From Furcasterigmium furcatum (Eukaryota; Ascomycota; Sordariomycetes; Glomerellales; Plectosphaerellaceae): a stretch of 64,000 nt of DNA. Each line of letters opens with the position of its first letter. The stretch's first letter is position 1. This document shows positions 1-11,407 of the stretch, piece after piece. The DNA lies in assembly GCA_001599815.1 (NCBI GenBank), contig BCIA01000001.1:7314641-7378640 (forward strand). The letters run 5' to 3'. Position numbers and translations under genes: made by a program. The notes under the pieces were generated by a model that was not told the DNA's origin, did no database searches, and worked only from the letters and a program-made list of their open reading frames with translations.

Positions 1-1760
1 AGTGCGGGAGCGTTGTACTCGTCGCACGGGCGTGTCTCAACAAAGAGGGCAGCAACTGGGCATGCGAGCATGGCGCCGTCGAGGGACTCCGCTTTCCCGC
101 CGCGAGGCTGCTAGCTGCGTCCCGCCCTCGTCGACAAGGATTGTGTTCTGTTCTGTACGTTGTGCAGCGGTCTTTTGTGCCGGCCGACGTGCAACCATTG
201 TGAACTGTCGATTATGCAGAGACGGGGCACAAGTCACCCGACTCGTCCCCACACAGTCCGCCCCGTCCCGTCGCCTTCCATTCCATCCTCTCCCCTCAGC
301 CTGCTGCCACCGCTGCTGCTGACGCAGATGGCGGCCTGATACTTTAGGCCCAAGCCAAGGTCGTGTTTCGAGACTGCGACTCGCGAGACATCTCGTGAGT
401 GGGCGTAGAGTCGGAGGCGCAGAAGAGACGAATTGCCGGAGCCCGCCTGCATGGAATGAGAAACATTGATAGTTTCCACTAGAGGCGTGCCTTGCTGCTC
501 GCCAGCGGAAGCTTCAGGGGGACGAAAACAATGAGCCGGCCCCTGACTAGAAACCTCACCGCACCGGGCGGTCCAGTCTTTCCAGAGGCATCCATCATCT
601 CACGATGATGGCGGCGCGGATGGGTCGGTCGGCGGTCAGTTGATCAGGGAAGAACTGGAGACGGGGCAGACAGCTCACACAGAAGGAGTCAGTCAGCGGT
701 CGGGTGAGTCGAACTGTGAGGCACCCGGTGGGAAGACTCACAGGGGGGCCCTGAAGCCCCCCGAAGAAGACAGAGCAGGAGGCGGGATGGCCACAGTGCG
801 GCAGCGCCGGTGCCACCGCGCGCCGCCCAGCCTCGAACTCGAAGGTGAACCGTCCGGGGTGGAAGGAGGCTTGAAGGGCACAGCCAGTCGCCTGTCGGCT
901 AGTGGGTCGGCGCAGCGAAGCGGAAAGAGCATGGGTCGGGGTGGCCAATCTCTCGCTGCATCCGTCACCCTACAGTGTCAAGTTCCTGCATGCCTTGATG
1001 CCTCGATAAACAACAGAAGCCGGGCACTGTCCTCGCACGGAGGACGACATGGGAGGGCCCATGGCCAGAGCGCCCAAGCGCCCACTCTGCCTGCCAGCGC
1101 TAGGCTGCAGACGGGCAAGTGGGGAGGTCATGCGTCCAATGAAAACAGAGTGGCGAGTTCTGGAATGGCGTCAAGAAATGGAGCATACAGTGCTGACACG
1201 GCCCTCGGACCCTTCTCATTGGGCCTTCCCATGAGGGGGCTCCAGTCGATCCATCCCTTGCCTCCCTCGCCTTCTGCACCTGCAATGCACCTCTCAGTGC
1301 GTTCCCACCCCCCCGCCGCTTCCAACAAAAAGCATCGTCTCGTCCCGGCCACCTCCCTCCCACGTCCCTTCCCCCCATCTTCACATCACCCTTCCTTCCA
1401 CTCATCTCTCCCCAATACGTTCAACGACCACCACCACTCTTCATCTCTCAAACTGCGAAATCCTTTGCGCTCCCAAACAAACCACACCACGAAAAGCGAT
1501 TCCACTGCGACCAAACATTCCTCAACCGCTCTCCCCACATTACTCTCGACCCTCCTCGGCTGAGTCTCATTGTTTGTGCTACGACCGCCGTTTTAATACC
1601 GCACGCAGCGCTCGGTTCACCCACAAAAGACCTCCCAATCTCCACCACACATCCAATCCTGTCTGCTGCACAAACTCTCCGTCACCACACGACAGACAAC
1701 ACCGACAACCAAGACGACAACGACGACATTTCCCCTTGTTCTACAATACAGATCTAGATA
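1..1760. other. gene-poor leader region upstream of first gene
   Basis: No convincing gene. The longest open frame (640-1563, plus) is low-complexity, rich in Ser/Pro/His/Arg, with no recognisable domain. From about 1250 to 1450 the plus strand is strongly pyrimidine-rich, as is usual just upstream of fungal transcription starts, so at least the last few hundred bases probably form promoter and 5' leader of the gene starting at 1761. Confidence 0.6.
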
Positions 1761-2383
1761 ATGTCTTCATACTACCAATTCAGCCAGCACGCCCACCCTA
1801 CTCCCGCCGTCCCGGGCGCCTCTCACAACAACCACCATGGCGGTCGCAACAGGAGAGCGCCTCGTCTGTCCGTCTCCCAGAATGCGCAAAAGCAGTTCAG
1901 GGGCGTGCGCAGCATGAAGGAGCTCAACGAGTCCGTTGCGCTCAGCGCCTTCCGCAACAAGTTCGAGGTGTCCCGGTCCTTCGATCTCGAGGACGACATG
2001 GAGTTCTGTCCCGGCCTGTTGACCGAGACCGACGTAGGTTACACTCGGAATGATGATAGGCCGCCGCAGTCAACTGACCTTCCGATCTGCAGTTGGTTTC
2101 CATCCACAGCGCATCGGAGCGCTCGTCGCTGGCGAGCAACTCCCCCGAATCCTCGCCCACGCAGCAGCCCCAGCAGGTCGCCCCGGGCTTCTCGCTGAAC
2201 TCTGCCTCGCCTCCTTTCCATCCTCCCTCCTACCAGCAGGGCATCAAGATCCACCAGCCCTCCGCCACCCGCGCCCGCAACGCCATCCCCATCATCAACC
2301 CTACCACCGGCGTCACCATGTCCAGCCCTCCTCCCTCCGTCTCGCCCGGTCGCATGCAGCAGGGCATGGGTCGACGATGGTAA
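1761..2383 (+). CDS. conserved fungal hypothetical protein, 187 aa
   Basis: Two exons, 1761-2033 and 2093-2383, split by a 59-nt intron (GTAGGT donor, CTGCAG acceptor) between complete codons. The protein is polar, Ser/Pro/Gln-rich and has no membrane segment or signal peptide. An N-terminal basic patch (NRRAPRLS) is followed by a compact acidic block (SFDLEDDMEFCPGLLTE) and then a disordered tail that ends close to a PPPS-VSPGRMQQ segment. The arrangement resembles a small disordered protein family I have seen in many filamentous ascomycetes, but I know no function for it. The start was chosen because the ATG opens the continuous frame directly after a CT-rich leader and the intron then joins in phase. 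Confidence 0.8.
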
Positions 2384-4506
2384 AGGGACCTCGCCGCGCG
2401 CACTCACTTCCGGGTGCGCTGGCGCGAGTCCTTAGCCGTCCGATACCCATGCTTTTAATTGACATGTAAAATTACTGCTCACTCGATGCTGCGACCGCTC
2501 ACTTGGGCGGACACCGACACAACACAATCTCAACAACACGAAAGGAGTGGGGACTCTTCTTTTCGGCTGGCTGGTCACCTCGGATTTCAACAACACTACT
2601 AGCACGGGTCACGCGACCGTGGCTATTATTTCATCGGCAACCAATCTCGTCTGTACAAACAACCTCACCGATATACCCCTGGTTTGCCGACACAAAAATC
2701 ATTTGAGGTTTCCTTTGATCCCGTGCGGCGCGAGAGAAGAATCTGATACCACTTCCCTTTTCGGTTTGGTTGGGGTCTTCTTGGCTTTCTCATTTCGACA
2801 AAATATCCCCCCCAAGACTCGGTGTTCCGTCCGCCCTCGCAAGTTGAGGGTCGGCAAGCAACGAATGGCGTTTTCCCGCGGTGGTTTTGCATTCCACGAC
2901 GAAACATTTGCATCGGTGTTGCACGACGACGACATTCACGGCGGAGTTTGGACTACCTAATTTCTTCACGGCATCTCTTTTCTGGTTTCCACACGGACAG
3001 CGGGTCGATTCTGCCGCCGTATGATTCAGGTCAAGCGTCACGGATTTTACGACGGAAGTGTTTCCTCTTCGAAAGAAAAAGAGAGACAACCTCTCGACAT
3101 ATAGAACGAGGGTCGGCGGTCGGGGATGGTGATTTTGGTCACGGGTGTTTTCTGTTACGGTCTGACTATCGGGAAATATCAACTGGGCAGGCTGCGGAGC
3201 ACAGACATGCGTTTGCTATTATTTGCGGCACAATCAATCTCCCAAGCGCTTGGGGGGAGGGCACTGGGTTTTGTTTACCTTTCGCCGGAGAAAGGTGGAG
3301 TTGGTCATTTTTTGGTCATTGAGGGTGCCTGTGTGCCCCTGTTGCAGTTATACTGATGGGACGGCAGAGGCGTTGGCCTCGTCGCCGCCGCCCGCACTTG
3401 CGTGCGGTTTTCGGGTCTGGCACTTTCGACGAAGCATCTGGAGTGTTGTTCTGGGAGCGCGGTATGACACGATAAACGGCTCTGGGTCGGGTCTTGGATT
3501 TGCTGTTGCACGAATTGGGATACCACTTTGAGCTCGTGGGAGAGGGGCATTGGGACAGACATGGCGGTGCAGGGAACGCACTCGAGTTGCGGATGCACCA
3601 GATGCCACAGGCGCTGCAATATACGATATGTTCAAGCAATCATTCTGATACCAATGCGAGCTGTGATGTTTGGCGCCCTTTGCCTCTCTGGAATGCGTAC
3701 TACGTCGTGATGTCAGGGAGTTCGGCGGGAGCCGAACAGGTCCAGTGCAGTGTCTTATTAGCCGCCGAGATTCCCCTGTCTTGGTGAGTGGCATGGAGGC
3801 TCTATTGCCGCGTCTGGGCCTGGCCGTTGGGCGAGGCGCATGTGTGTAAGTGCTCAGTTGCCTGAAGCGAGATTGGGCATGCACATTCCAGGAGAACTGA
3901 GTGGCATCGGGGGAATTCGAGCAGACGCGGGCCGCTATATTAGGAGGCTGCTCTCGCTACTGCAACGCAACACGACGGGATGAGGTGCAGCATGAGGCCC
4001 GTCAGGGGCAGGCCAGACTCGGGCCAGCCAGGGGGTTCGGTTCTCCCCCTCACTCGCATCGTTCCCACTTCATCGTCATCGCCCTCTGATCGGAGGCTCG
4101 ACAAGAGGACCGGGCTTGGCAAATCACAGTCAGCAGTCTCGCTCTCTGTCCGCTTTTGATGGAAGTCCATTGAACATTGGATCGTTGATGGTCGATCGGG
4201 CCTTACGTAAAGGACCTCTTCCGGACAGGAGCGATGATGGCTCGACCAACCCGAGGTGGGCGGCCAGCTGAGGGCGAGATATGTCGATGTGACGTCACAG
4301 TCCAGATGCCCCTCGAGGTCTCCGAGGTGCAATTGGACTTCATCAGCAGAACAGAACCTACCTACCTGCTCTGCTACCTTAACCTACTTTCTAGTAACAA
4401 TCCATTCTCCCATCTTCATCTTGCCATTGACTACTTCCGCCATCTGCCAGCGGAAACAACAACGAAACGAAACCACTCGCATCATCAACAGAACCAAATC
4501 GAAGCC
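2384..4506. other. intergenic, no gene seen
   Basis: About 2.1 kb with many short overlapping open frames on both strands, none with domain-like sequence or consistent splice structure. The left part is probably the 3' region of the 187-aa gene, and the right part (about 4200-4506) the promoter and leader of the next gene. Confidence 0.55.
4290..4297. promoter_or_regulatory. CRE-like bZIP palindrome TGACGTCA
   Basis: A perfect 8-bp TGACGTCA palindrome lies about 210 bases upstream of the start codon at 4507. This is the classical ATF/CREB-type bZIP site. Function here is inference from position and sequence only. Confidence 0.35.
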
Positions 4507-5047
4507 ATGTCTTCTCGCATCATCCTCGCTGCCTCCCGGCCTGCTCGCGGCGTCTTCGCCCTCGGTCGAACGAGCGTCCAGTGCCGAGGCATCCAGGCCT
4601 CGACAGCCCGCGCTTCTGGGTTCAAGGAATCATCACGTATGCCGCCGTTTGTCCCCGCCCCCTCCCCCCGCGAACACCATGTCTCGTTGTAGCTGTCGCT
4701 GCTGTTGCTGTTGCTTTGGATCGGCTCAATTGCTCTCTTTCATGATTGCCTGCCTCCCTTCTGGGCCTCGCGCGCGCGTGCAAGCAAAAACAAGCGACAA
4801 GGTGGCGACGATAGCCAACGCTAAAGGTGCAGCAGAGGACCCCGAGTCGGACAAGCACAAGCGGGACTCGCTCGAGAACCAGCGCCAGGGCCACGGCTTC
4901 TGGAAGCCCGAGCTCGCGTCGGATAGCGAGGAGGCCGTCAGGGCGGACCGGGAGAAGGCGTCGACCCCGGCCGAGCTGGCGGAGCGGACGAAGAAGACGG
5001 CCGAGGAGACAAGGAAGCACGGCACGAGCATGAGCGACGGCCTGTGA
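4507..5047 (+). CDS. conserved hypothetical, probable mitochondrial protein, about 115 aa
   Basis: Exon 1 is 4507-4636; exon 2 starts at about 4833 and ends at the TGA at 5045-5047. The donor GTATGC is clear. Several AG acceptors between 4814 and 4835 keep the frame; the one after a CTAA-like branch point (near 4832) is the best guess. The N-terminus is rich in Arg, Ser and Ala without acids (SRIILAASRPARG then RGIQASTARA), typical of a mitochondrial presequence. The mature part is short, hydrophilic and acidic/basic mixed, with a central block GHGFWKPELASDSEEAVRAD that appears characteristic of a small uncharacterised fungal family. No catalytic motif is visible. Confidence 0.72.
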
Positions 5048-5861
5048 AGCTGCGGTTACAGGCCGTGGGCGATGATACGATACGAGACTGAGGAGCTGCG
5101 CATGTCATTGCCAAGTGGGCGAGTGAGTGGATGAAGGCTGGCTGGCCATGGGAATCAATTGGAGCTGTATAATTGGGTAGCCTGTGGAAACAGCGTGTCG
5201 GCTGGCTGGTGGTTGCAGTTTGCGAACAGAAGCCTCCATATCCAACTTGACTGACAGCATATGGGCTCGAGAGGACTCGGTCTGAGCTGGGCTGAAAGGA
5301 GAGACAAGATAAGAAACTGCCTTGGGTGTCTCATTATTTTCTTGTTCCGTGCTGCTGTGCAACCACACTGCAGGAGTCAGTCAACATGCAATAAATAATA
5401 CGCCAGACCTACCACACAGTTCGGTCTGTTCCTGCATCAACCCATCACTAACTCAGTCTTTTATATGGTCTCAGTATTATGATCCGATGTTCACAGAAGT
5501 TCTATGCAATATGATCTCAAGTGCCTCCGTTAGTTTACAACCCGAGCCAGTATTCATGACCGGAGTCTGCAACTTACCCAATATGGAACGGAGCATCAAA
5601 CCTCCAGGGCGACGGGTCAGCTTGGCCCGCGATCCCCTGGATCGGATCCACCGCCAGCACCACCACCACCGCTGCTCTTCACCTTTACCACCGCGGGGCG
5701 AATGTTCTATGCGGTAATGTAGGAGGCTCGTGGGCCGTGCCGGTGCCGACTCCGCGCTGCCCTTGGCGGTATAAAGGGAGCCGGAGTCTACTCCATCCTC
5801 AAGCCCGTGTCCACGTTTCTGTCGTCAGGTCTGAGTCGAATCGTCAGACTCACCAAGAAAC
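5048..5861. other. intergenic with promoter of the CE1 esterase
   Basis: No gene recognised. The right part contains a TATA box at 5770-5775 and a CA/CT-containing leader leading to the ATG at 5862. Confidence 0.6.
5770..5775 (+). promoter_or_regulatory. TATA box of the CE1 esterase gene
   Basis: TATAAA in a GC-rich setting, 87 bases upstream of the start codon at 5862. This is a plausible core promoter for a strongly induced secreted enzyme. Confidence 0.55.
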
Positions 5862-6809
5862 ATGCGCTCGTTCACAGCTCTCCTCGCTGGCGCGGCTGGC
5901 CTCGCTGCCGCCGCAGAGCTCCAGCAGATCACCGACTTCGGCCCCAACCCGACCAATGTCTCCTTCTACTTATACGTCCCCGACTCCCTCATCCCGTCGG
6001 CTCCTCTCCTGGTCTACCCCCACTGGTGCCACGGCACGGCCCAGAACGCCTTCGACTGGAAGCCGTGGCGGCCCCTCGCCGACGAGCTGGGCTACATCAC
6101 CATCTACCCCTCGTCGCCGTGGACCGCTGACCACTGCTGGGACGTCTCCTCCGCCGACACTCTCCACCACGACGCGGGCGGCGACTCGTTGGGGATTGCG
6201 AGCATGATCCGCTGGACCCTGGAGAACTACGACGCCGACCCGGACCGTGTCTTCGTCCACGGCATAAGCTCGGGCGCCATGATGACCAACGTCCTGATCG
6301 GCGCGTACCCGGAGCTGTTCGCCGCCGGGTCCTCCTTCGCCGGCGTGCCCTTCGCGTGCTACGCCGGCGATGGCTACGCCGTGTGGAGCAACGAGTGCGC
6401 GACGGGCCAGATCGACCGGCCGGGCGAGGAGTGGGCTGCGCTCGTCGACGCGGCGTACCCGGGGTACACGGGCCCGCGGCCCAAGATGCAGGTGTTCCAC
6501 GGCAGCGCGGACGACATCATCGACGTGGCCAACTACCACAACCAGGTGAGATTATGGACGACGGTGCTGCGGGCGGGCTCGGAGCCGACGGCGGTCGAGG
6601 AGGACGTGCCCGTGGAGAACTGGACGAAGCACGTCTACGGAACGAGGGGCTTGTTCGAGGCGTTTCTGGCGCACGGCGTGGACCATAACATCCCCGACCA
6701 GGCGGAGGAGGTGGTGAGGTTCTTTGAGCTCGACTGCGTCGGGGAGGACTGTTTCTCGAGGAAGAGCCTGCCGAAGCCGGATGGGTGCAGGAAGAGGAGG
6801 CTGTCATAG
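5862..6809 (+). CDS. secreted CE1-type esterase (acetylxylan/feruloyl esterase, PHB-depolymerase-like)
   Basis: A single-exon gene for 315 aa. Residues 1-18 form a classical signal peptide (SFTALLAGAAGLAAAAE). The alpha/beta hydrolase core has the oxyanion region HWCHGTAQNAF (55-64 area), the nucleophile motif GISSG at 134-138 with Ser136, a probable catalytic Asp217/218 in HGSADDII, and His275 in GVDHNIP. Family members remove acetyl or feruloyl groups from xylan side chains outside the cell; which ester is cleaved cannot be read from sequence. The length matches single-domain fungal CE1 enzymes; no carbohydrate-binding module is attached. The C-terminus ends in a basic stretch (CRKRRLS). 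It is convergent with the transporter at 7092-8861, so the two share only 3' regions. Confidence 0.88.
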   Translation: MRSFTALLAGAAGLAAAAELQQITDFGPNPTNVSFYLYVPDSLIPSAPLLVYPHWCHGTAQNAFDWKPWRPLADELGYITIYPSSPWTADHCWDVSSADTLHHDAGGDSLGIASMIRWTLENYDADPDRVFVHGISSGAMMTNVLIGAYPELFAAGSSFAGVPFACYAGDGYAVWSNECATGQIDRPGEEWAALVDAAYPGYTGPRPKMQVFHGSADDIIDVANYHNQVRLWTTVLRAGSEPTAVEEDVPVENWTKHVYGTRGLFEAFLAHGVDHNIPDQAEEVVRFFELDCVGEDCFSRKSLPKPDGCRKRRLS

Positions 6810-7091
6810 AGATCTGGATGATCAAGACATATACTCAACACGGATCGCAAGAGCAGGTTCATCCTGATCACTCATATGGAAAAGTCTTCAGGTTTACTGT
6901 TAAATGGACTGTCATGAGTGGAAGAGGGCAAGGAAACGCCATCACGATGTGCATAAGTGTAGTGTTCATGGTAGTAGGGCGCGAGAACGCCTCGTAGACA
7001 GTGTACAGCTTAGGGAAGCCCCTGGAACGGCCTGCTCTCCAAGCACGACTACATGACACACAGGGGCGCCTGTCTATCACAACCGCCCAGA

Positions 7092-8861
7092 TCAGGCCGA
7101 ATCATCGCCGCGCCTGACATTGACCTGGGTGACGGTCGCCTTGAGCTCCGACTCCTCCTTGGCGCCGGCCTCGGGGGCGAGGATGTCGACGGTGGCGGTG
7201 CGGAACTTCCTGAGCGGGGTGCCCTGGATGAAGAGCTGGTCGATCTCTTCGAGGGTCTTTCCCTTGCACTCGGGGATGCAGAGGACGGTGAAGACGAGGA
7301 CGCAGACGGCAGTGGAGCCGAAGAGGAAGCCGACGCGGGACCCGAGGGCGGCGTAGGGCGCGTAGAGGAGGTAGGGGATGGAGAAGGAGACGGCGAACTG
7401 GACGACGATGTTGAAGAAGGACCCGAGGGCGTACGTGTGGTCGCGCAGGCGGGAGCTGGGGATCTCGGCGGCGACCACGTGGGACAGGGGCGCCCAGCCG
7501 AGGGAGAAGCCGGCCATGAAGATGGTGACCATGGCGGTCACGGCGCGGTTGACGGCCATGCTCGGGTCGCTGACGGTGCCGAGACCGCCCATGGTGAAGA
7601 GCGCAAAGACCTGAGCCACGGCGCCGGCGGCCATGATCGGCCTGTAGCCGGGTTAGCTGGAGTCAGTCCGCGGGTTGCTTGTCCCGAGGGGAATGTTTGT
7701 GACTGGACTTACACTCTGCCGACCCTGTCAGCGAGGAACATGGTGATGAAGACCATGACGATGCTGATCGCCGCGTTGGCGGACGTCATGGTAAAGGGGT
7801 TGACGGTGTTGAGCGACTTGATGAAGATGGCGCCGTAGACACTGACGAAGTTCTGGCCCGTGGCGTGCAGGCAGAAGTTGACGGCGACGCTGAGGACGGT
7901 CCGCCTGAGGTTGGTCCCGCGGAAGAGCTCCCCGAAGCTGCCCTGCTCCGCGGTCTCGTCCAGCACCACCTGGAGCTCCTCGAGCTCCTTGCGGATCTCG
8001 TGGTCGCTGAAGCGTCCCCGGCGGAGGCGGGTGAGGGACTCAAGGGCCTCGTCCTTGCGGCCCTTGAGGAGGTACCAACGAGGGGACTGGTCGCGGCGCA
8101 GGGGTCAGCTCTCGTGGAAAGGGGCGGACGGAGGGAGACTCACCTCTGGAATCGCCCAGACGGTGCAGAGGACGAGGGCCGGGATGACGAAGAGCAGCCC
8201 GAAGGGCACCCGCCAGGAATTGCTGCCTTGCAGGGTGCTGGTGCCGCGGCACACGAGGGCGCCCATGAGCTGCCCGAACTATGCATTATATCCAGAGTCA
8301 GCTTCAGGAAGGGTGATATCATATTCCGGGACGGGCGGCTCTGCTCACGAGAAGACCGGACTGGTAGGTGCCGACGACGAAGCCGCGGACGTTGGCCGGG
8401 GCGATCTCGGACTGGAAGATGGGCACCACGGCCAGCTCCATGCCGATGTAGACGTAGCCGATGATGCGGCCGGCCAGAACCTGGCTCCTGTTGTTGGCGG
8501 TGACGAGGATGATGGCCGCGACGATGGCCCAGCCGCACATGACGAACATGGAGGTGCGGCGGCCCCATGTGCGACTGACAAAGCTGCCGCCCACGAGGCC
8601 GAAGGCGAAGCCAATGTAGTTGAGGCTGTTGAGCAGGGACAGGAAGTAGGGCTCGATGGCGTAGGAGTCGGTGTCGGGGTTGTATTTCCCGAACCGCTCG
8701 GTGAAGTCGGTCATGGCCTGGGTGTTGGTGAAGACGCCCTGGTCGAAGCCGAAGTTGACCTGGGAGACGGCGATGAGGACGCAGGCGAACGTCAGGGTGC
8801 GGTTGAAGGCCTTTGGGAGGGCCCTGAGGGTGGACATGCTCTCTGCCTCGGCGGAACCCAT
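7092..8861 (-). CDS. MFS sugar transporter (hexose/lactose-permease type), 523 aa
   Basis: Four exons on the minus strand: 8861-8349, 8278-8144, 8086-7713 and 7641-7092, each junction in phase with GT...AG borders. The sequence shows the sugar-porter marks: FGFDQGVF near TM1, RTWGRR in the loop 2-3, GRIIGYVYIGME in TM4, IPESPRWYL after TM6, LADRVGR in the loop 8-9 and PECKGKTLEEID after TM12 (the usual PETKG with Cys for Thr). It should be a plasma-membrane proton symporter for a mono- or disaccharide; the substrate is not deducible. It shares a 748-bp divergent promoter with the arylsulfatase gene. A TATAAAA lies about 170 bases upstream of its start. Confidence 0.92.
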
Positions 8862-9609
8862 GGCGGCGGCGGACTTGCTCGACCTGACTGTCAGGAGGAT
8901 ATCTCTGGGTCTGTTGAGGCAGCCCCTGGGCGGATGATACAGAGTGAAGGGAGTGAGGGGAGTGGAGGGAGGGAGTGAGGGAGTGAGTGCTTGTTCGAGT
9001 GCTGCTCCGGGTGCTTCGTCCGGGGTGTTTTATATCCATCATCCATCCCATGGCGCTGGCTCCGGACGGGCGAGAAGGGGTCTGTCTGTCTCTCTTGTCT
9101 GACTCGTGCCAGCCCAGGAGGTTCCAGGGGCAGGAAGACTTACACTACCTACCCCGTCCCAACCCCAGCCGGACCCCGTTCAACCTTGGGGCCCTCCCTC
9201 CTCGATGTGTGGGGTAGCTGAACGGGGCCGGGGAAGTCGACGGGAGGACGGACTTTGCTGCGCGGGGACGAAGTGGTTTGCTCCCCGTCAGACGACCCCT
9301 GAATACCCCTTCAGGTCTAGCCCGCCTGTCCACCGTCCCCTATCCCCGCCCTTCCCCGTCAGATCGTCAACTCGACCCCGGATGGATGCCACCCTCTCGA
9401 GATCCTCGCTCACTTGTTGACGGGCAGGCTGGGGAAATATCATCTTGTCCGGGGCTCGGGGCCTTGACGGCCGTGGCACTATTTCGATAATACATAGTCT
9501 CATCGCCCCAGGAACGAGGTCGAGGGCCAACGTAGATAGAGCATCCCATCCTATCTTATCCCTCTGCCGTTCCCCCTCCCTGTCTCCGCAGACACCCAAC
9601 CCCCTGAAC
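8862..9609. promoter_or_regulatory. bidirectional promoter, transporter / arylsulfatase
   Basis: This 748-bp region separates two divergent genes. On the transporter side, TATAAAA is at 9034-9028 (minus strand). On the sulfatase side there are two CCCCT stress-element-like motifs at 9296-9300 and 9306-9310, and many CGG/CCG triplets that could serve a Zn2Cys6 regulator such as the one at 11408-13842. No gene lies within it. Confidence 0.5.
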
Positions 9610-11349
9610 ATGCCCTCAGCACGCCAGCAGCCCAACTTCCTCGTCATCGTGGCCGATGACCTCGGGTACAGCGACGTCGGCGCCTTCGGGTCCGAGATCC
9701 AGACGCCGGCCCTCGACCGGCTGGCCGCGTCCGGCGTCCGCCTCACCAACTTTCACACGGCCTCGGCCTGCTCGCCCACCCGCTCCATGCTCTTCTCTGG
9801 CACCGACAACCACATTGCCGGCCTGGGCCAGCTGGTCGAGCACATGGCCAACGACTCGTACAAGACCCAGCCGGGGTACGAGGGGTACCTCAACTTCCGC
9901 GTCGCCGCCCTCTCCGAGATCCTCCAGGACGCCGGCTACGAGACCTTCATGTCCGGCAAATGGTACGTCTGCACCCCCGCGCCCTCCTCCGTGCGCCGAG
10001 ACTGATGCGTCAAACCGAACAGGCATCTCGGCCTCACCAAGGAGACGTGCCCCGCGGCCCGCGGCTTCGACAAGTCCTTCGTCTTCCTGTCGGGCTGCCA
10101 CAACCACTACAACTACGAGCCCCAGCTCGAGAACCCCCAGCACGGCCTCTTCACGCCCATGAACGACGGCAAGTTCTGGATGGACGGCGACCGCGTGCTG
10201 GACCGCACCACCGACCTCCCCAAAGACTTCTACTCCTCCGACGCCTTCACCGATCGCCTGCTCGGCTACCTCGGCGCCCGCGAGGACCAGTCCAAGCCCT
10301 TCTTCGCCTACCTGCCGTTCACGGCGCCGCACTGGCCGCTCCAGGCGCCGCAGGACGTCGTAGACAAGTACAAGGGCGTCTACGATGACGGCCCCGCCGC
10401 GCTGCGGCAGAGGCGCCTCGACGCCCTCGTCCGCCTCGGCCTGGTCGCGCCCACCGTCGAGCCGGCGCCTATGGCCAGTCCCGATCTGGCTGCGTGGGAG
10501 ACCATGACGCCAGCGGAGCGGGCCGAGTCGGCGCGCAAGATGGAGGTATACGCGGCCATGGTAGACGTCATGGATAGAAACATCGGGCGTGTCCTCGACC
10601 ACCTCGAGGCCGAGGACCAGCTCGACAACACGTTCGTCCTCTTCATGTCCGACAACGGGGCCGAGGGCGCCCTTCTCGAGGCCCTGCCCATCATGGGAGG
10701 CTCGAGCAGTGTCAACGACATCCTGGGCAGATACTACGACAACAGCCTCGACAACATTGGCAGGGCCAACTCGTTCGTCTGGTACGGCCCGGAGTGGGCG
10801 TGTGCCTCCATGGCGCCGAGTCGCGGCTTCAAGACGTGGATCACCGAGGGAGGCATCCGGTGCCCCGCCATCGTGCGGTACCCGCGGCTCGTCAACGCCG
10901 CCAGCGGCAGCGGCGGCGGCGGGCACACCGACTCGTTTGCTACCGTCATGGATGTCCTACCCACCATACTCGATCTCGCCGGCATCCCGTCTCCGGGCAA
11001 GCAGTTCCGCGGGAGGGAGGTCGTGCCTGTTCGGGGCGCCTCGTGGGGGCCGCACCTGTCCGGCGCGGCGCCCGGCTTCCATGACGAGGAGCGGGAGATC
11101 ACGGGCTGGGAGCTTTTCGGGCACCGCGCCATCCGCCGCGGCCACTGGAAGGCTATCTGGATGAGCGCACCTCGCGGTAGTGAAGCCTGGGAGCTGTACA
11201 ACCTTGAGCATGACCCGGCCGAGCTGCACGACCTGGCCGAGCGCGAGCCCGAGAAGCTGCAAGAGCTCATGGGGCACTGGGAGGCGTATTACGCCCAGAC
11301 CGGCATGTTCGACCCCGGGCACGAGTTTATGTATGTCAAGTACCTGTGA
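9610..11349 (+). CDS. type I arylsulfatase, 559 aa
   Basis: Exons 9610-9962 and 10023-11349; the 60-nt intron (GTACGT...AACAG) splits the Trp codon of SGKWHLG. The protein opens with the metal-binding NFLVIVADDLGY (Asp16, Asp17). The sulfatase signature C-S-P-T-R at 54-58 has Cys54 as the residue converted to formylglycine. GKWHLG, DNGAEG and the later PEWA...SRGFKTWITEGGIR block follow the bacterial AtsA-like arylsulfatase order. No signal peptide is visible, so the enzyme is probably intracellular and would hydrolyse an imported sulfate ester. Divergent from the sugar transporter and convergent (58 bp) with a Zn2Cys6 regulator, which suggests co-regulation in use of a sulfated compound. Confidence 0.93.
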
Positions 11350-11407
11350 GCGGTGAATCGGAAGCAGGCTCCGGTGTAAATTAGTTCAATACGCAAATCA
11401 TGTTGTC

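Noticed and set aside
640..1563. 307-codon open frame upstream of the first gene
   Set aside because: Low-complexity Ser/Pro/Arg/His sequence, no domain, overlaps a pyrimidine-rich leader; stop-free runs like this are expected in GC-rich DNA.
9616..10926. 436-codon minus-strand frame opposite the arylsulfatase
   Set aside because: Its sequence is the antisense of a well-supported sulfatase (alternating Val/Gly/Glu/Arg composition), and it spans the sulfatase intron.
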